DNA of 64,000 nt from Streptomyces diastatochromogenes (lineage in GTDB: Bacteria; Actinomycetota; Actinomycetes; Streptomycetales; Streptomycetaceae), in assembly GCF_002242805.1 (NCBI RefSeq), contig NZ_MCGQ01000006.1:95747-159746 (forward strand), read 5' to 3'. Within the stretch, counting starts at the first letter, position 1. The number at the start of each line of letters is the position of its first letter. Positions 62,156-64,000 of this stretch are shown in pieces. Below the pieces are notes generated by a model that was given only the letters and a program-made list of their open reading frames with translations, made no database searches and was not told the DNA's origin. The position numbers were made by a program, and so were the translations under genes.

Positions 62156-63439
62156 CTAGTAAGCGCTCCTCAGCGCGCGTTCGAGGATCGTCGCGCCCTC
62201 CTCGGCCTCCGCGACGGTCAGTGACAGCGGTGGGGCGATGCGCAGGGCGCTGGTGTTGTGGCCGCCGCCCTTGCCGATCAGCAGTCCGCCCTCGCGGGCC
62301 GCCTCCAGGACGGCGGAGGCAGCCTGCGGATCGGCCTCGTCCGTCCCCGGCCTGACCAGCTCGACGCCGATCATCAGCCCGCGCCCGCGCACCTCCCGCA
62401 CGCCCGGCAGCTGGGCGGCGACGCCCCGCAGCCGCTCGATGAGCAGTCCGCCGACGCGCCGGGCGTTGCCCTGCAGGTCGTGTTCGACGAGGTAGGCGAG
62501 GTTGGCGAGGCCGGCGGCCATGGTGATCTGGGTGCCGCCGAACGTCGAGATGCTGTTGGCGTCCAGGCAGTTCATGATCTCGGCGCGGGCGATCACCCCG
62601 CCGATGGACGCGCCGTTGCCGATGCCCTTGGCGAAGGTGACCATGTCCGGCGGGCCGCTGCGGGCGTGCGCCTGCCAGCCCCAGAAGTGGTCGCCGGTGC
62701 GGCCCCAGCCGGTCTGCACCTCGTCGGCGATCCACAGGATGCCGTGTTCCTTCAACACGTCACGGAAGGCCGCGTACAGCCCGTCCGGCGGGGAGGTGAA
62801 GCCGCCGACGCCCTGGATGGGCTCGGCGATCAGGGCGGCCGGCGGGCGGGTGTGCCCGAGGATGTCCTTCAGGTCCTCCACACACGCCTCGATGAACGCC
62901 CGGTCGTCCAGCGCGGCGAACGGGCCCCGGGTACGGACACCGCCGTGGACGTACAGGGTCTGCAGCGGGGACAGCGAGGTCGGGGACCAGCTGCGGTTGC
63001 CGGTGATGCCGACGGCGCTGAAGGAGCGGCCGTGGTAGCTGTTGCGCATGGCCAGGACCGTGTTGCTGCGCCGGTAGGCGGTGGCGAGGAGCAGGGCGGT
63101 GTCGTTGGCCTCGGTGCCGGAGGTGGTGAAGAAGACGCGGGCGTCCGGGACACCGCTCAACTGGGCGATGCGCTCGGCGAGTTCGACCATCGGCCGGTTG
63201 AGGTAGAGCGTCGAGGAGTGGATGATCCGGCCGGCCTGCTCACTGACCGCCTTGGTCACCTCGGGCAGGGCGTGCGCGGTCATGGTGGTGAGGATGCCGC
63301 CGAAGAAGTCCAGGTACCTGTTTCCGGCGGAGTCCCAGACGTACCGCCCCTCGCCGTGGGTGATCTCCAGCGGCTCGTCGTAGTAGAGGGCCAGCCAGTC
63401 CGGCAGGACGTTGCGGTGACGGGTGTAGAGGTCGTTCAC
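62156..63439 (-). CDS. class III aminotransferase (PLP-dependent, beta-alanine/omega type)
   Basis: 427-aa fold-type I aminotransferase. FTTSGTEANDTALLLATAYR, NSYHGRSF, EPIQGVGGF, WIADEVQTGWGRTG and VTFAKGIGNGASIGGVIAR (Schiff-base Lys in FAKG) are intact; STFGGTQITMAAGLA follows. The start is the GTG at 63439, overlapping the nitrilase stop as GTGA. It is coupled to the beta-ureidopropionase upstream. Likely transaminates beta-alanine or beta-aminoisobutyrate, the end products of reductive pyrimidine breakdown; alternatives are alanine-glyoxylate or omega-aminotransferase. Confidence 0.9.
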   Translation of the reverse strand: MNDLYTRHRNVLPDWLALYYDEPLEITHGEGRYVWDSAGNRYLDFFGGILTTMTAHALPEVTKAVSEQAGRIIHSSTLYLNRPMVELAERIAQLSGVPDARVFFTTSGTEANDTALLLATAYRRSNTVLAMRNSYHGRSFSAVGITGNRSWSPTSLSPLQTLYVHGGVRTRGPFAALDDRAFIEACVEDLKDILGHTRPPAALIAEPIQGVGGFTSPPDGLYAAFRDVLKEHGILWIADEVQTGWGRTGDHFWGWQAHARSGPPDMVTFAKGIGNGASIGGVIARAEIMNCLDANSISTFGGTQITMAAGLANLAYLVEHDLQGNARRVGGLLIERLRGVAAQLPGVREVRGRGLMIGVELVRPGTDEADPQAASAVLEAAREGGLLIGKGGGHNTSALRIAPPLSLTVAEAEEGATILERALRSAY

Positions 63440-64000
63440 GGCTGCACCAGCCCTTCGTAGGCGTCGGGACGGCGGTCGCGGTAGAAGGCCCACTGCTGCC
63501 GCACTTCCTCGATGAGGTCGAAGTCCAGGTCCCGGACGACGAGTTCCTCGTCCTTGTCGCTGGCGACGTCACCGACGAACTGCCCGCGCGGGTTCACGAA
63601 GTACGACGTTCCGTAGAAGTCGTTGTCCCCGTACTCCTCCTGTCCCACCCGGTTGATGGCGGCGACGAAGTACTCGTTGGCGACGGCCGCGGCAGGCTGT
63701 TCCAGCTGCCACAGGTACGAGGACAGACCGCGGTGGGTGGCGGACGGGTTGTAGACCAACTGTGCGCCGTTCAGCCCGAGTTGCCGCCACCCCTCCGGGA
63801 AGTGCCGGTCGTAGCAGATGTAGACACCGACCTTGCCGACGGCCGTGTCGAAGACGGGCCATCCCAGATTGCCGGGTTTGAAGTAGTACTTCTCCCAGAA
63901 GCCCTTGACCTGCGGGATGTGATGCTTGCGGTACTTGCCGAGGTAGGTGCCGTCGCTGTCGACGACGGCGGCGGTGTTGTAGTAGAAACCGGACTGCTCG
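63436..64000 (-). CDS. second beta-ureidopropionase-like nitrilase, 5' end outside window
   Basis: Partial gene: the coding frame is open to the right edge. Residues such as KYYFKPGNLGWPVFDTAVGK, VYICYDRHFPEGW (nucleophilic Cys) and YNPSATHRGLSSYLWQ are almost the same as in the product of 59563-60405, with DFYGTSYFVNPRGQF near the end. It ends 4 bp inside the aminotransferase start. Two close copies in one cluster suggest a duplication with possibly different substrates (carbamoyl-beta-alanine versus carbamoyl-beta-aminoisobutyrate). Confidence 0.88.
   Translation of the reverse strand, partial: EQSGFYYNTAAVVDSDGTYLGKYRKHHIPQVKGFWEKYYFKPGNLGWPVFDTAVGKVGVYICYDRHFPEGWRQLGLNGAQLVYNPSATHRGLSSYLWQLEQPAAAVANEYFVAAINRVGQEEYGDNDFYGTSYFVNPRGQFVGDVASDKDEELVVRDLDFDLIEEVRQQWAFYRDRRPDAYEGLVQP

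Overview
The window looks like Streptomyces (or a close actinomycete) chromosome. It is very GC-rich throughout, start codons are often GTG, Shine-Dalgarno boxes are GGAGG-like, and several families are typical of the genus: DUF6083, DUF3558 and DUF3515 proteins, and a PucR/hydantoinase pyrimidine-degradation cluster. All functions are read from sequence motifs; no database search was possible.

1-12.8 kb, catabolic/detoxification patchwork. It holds a quinone-oxidoreductase-like enzyme, four alpha/beta hydrolases, a TetR regulator, an amidase, an Old Yellow Enzyme, an SDR and a metallo-beta-lactamase-fold hydrolase. Five close copies and one half copy of a palindrome, ATTACG-N2-CRTAAT, lie in front of these units. 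One copy sits in the divergent promoter of the TetR gene, so the block looks like one TetR regulon. Two hydrolases are near-duplicates, and an oxidoreductase remnant lies beside one of them, so part of the block was duplicated.

12.8-33.7 kb, mobile and defence-like island. An IS630-type element and a 49-bp extra copy of its right end bracket MarR, acyl-CoA dehydrogenase and SDR genes. The whole 4.03-kb unit is flanked by TA and appears to split a gene encoding a nuclease-like protein. Next come a truncated DEAD-box helicase, an XRE regulator with three 17-bp operator-like repeats, a DUF6083 protein, a small DNA-binding-like protein, a UvrD-like helicase and an AIPR (abortive-infection family) protein. 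A four-gene, translationally coupled recombinase operon follows (two recognisable tyrosine recombinases, a third large protein and a small coiled-coil protein). Identical 10-bp sequences bound it, and its far end abuts a DNA ligase gene that has lost its adenylation domain.

33.9-54.9 kb, the most unusual part. A Ser/Thr kinase with Trp/Arg-rich tandem repeats, a coiled-coil protein, a Clp-like AAA+ ATPase and an FHA protein form one operon. Around it lie a macro-domain protein, a small radical-SAM activase-like protein, a lipoprotein with a vWA-like MIDAS motif, a large coiled-coil membrane protein, and a coupled operon of CHAT protease, MbcA/ParS-like antitoxin and RES NAD+-degrading toxin. 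A zinc-ribbon protein and a small membrane protein follow. Kinase plus FHA, AAA+, CHAT and RES suggests a regulated signalling or conflict system ending in proteolysis and NAD+ depletion. The link between the operons is inference.

55.4-64 kb, pyrimidine or hydantoin catabolism. An NCS1 permease, LLM flavin oxidoreductase, dihydropyrimidinase, two beta-ureidopropionase-like nitrilases, a class III aminotransferase and a PucR regulator fit uptake and reductive degradation of uracil/thymine-type compounds. The dihydropyrimidine dehydrogenase is not in the window and may lie beyond its right edge.
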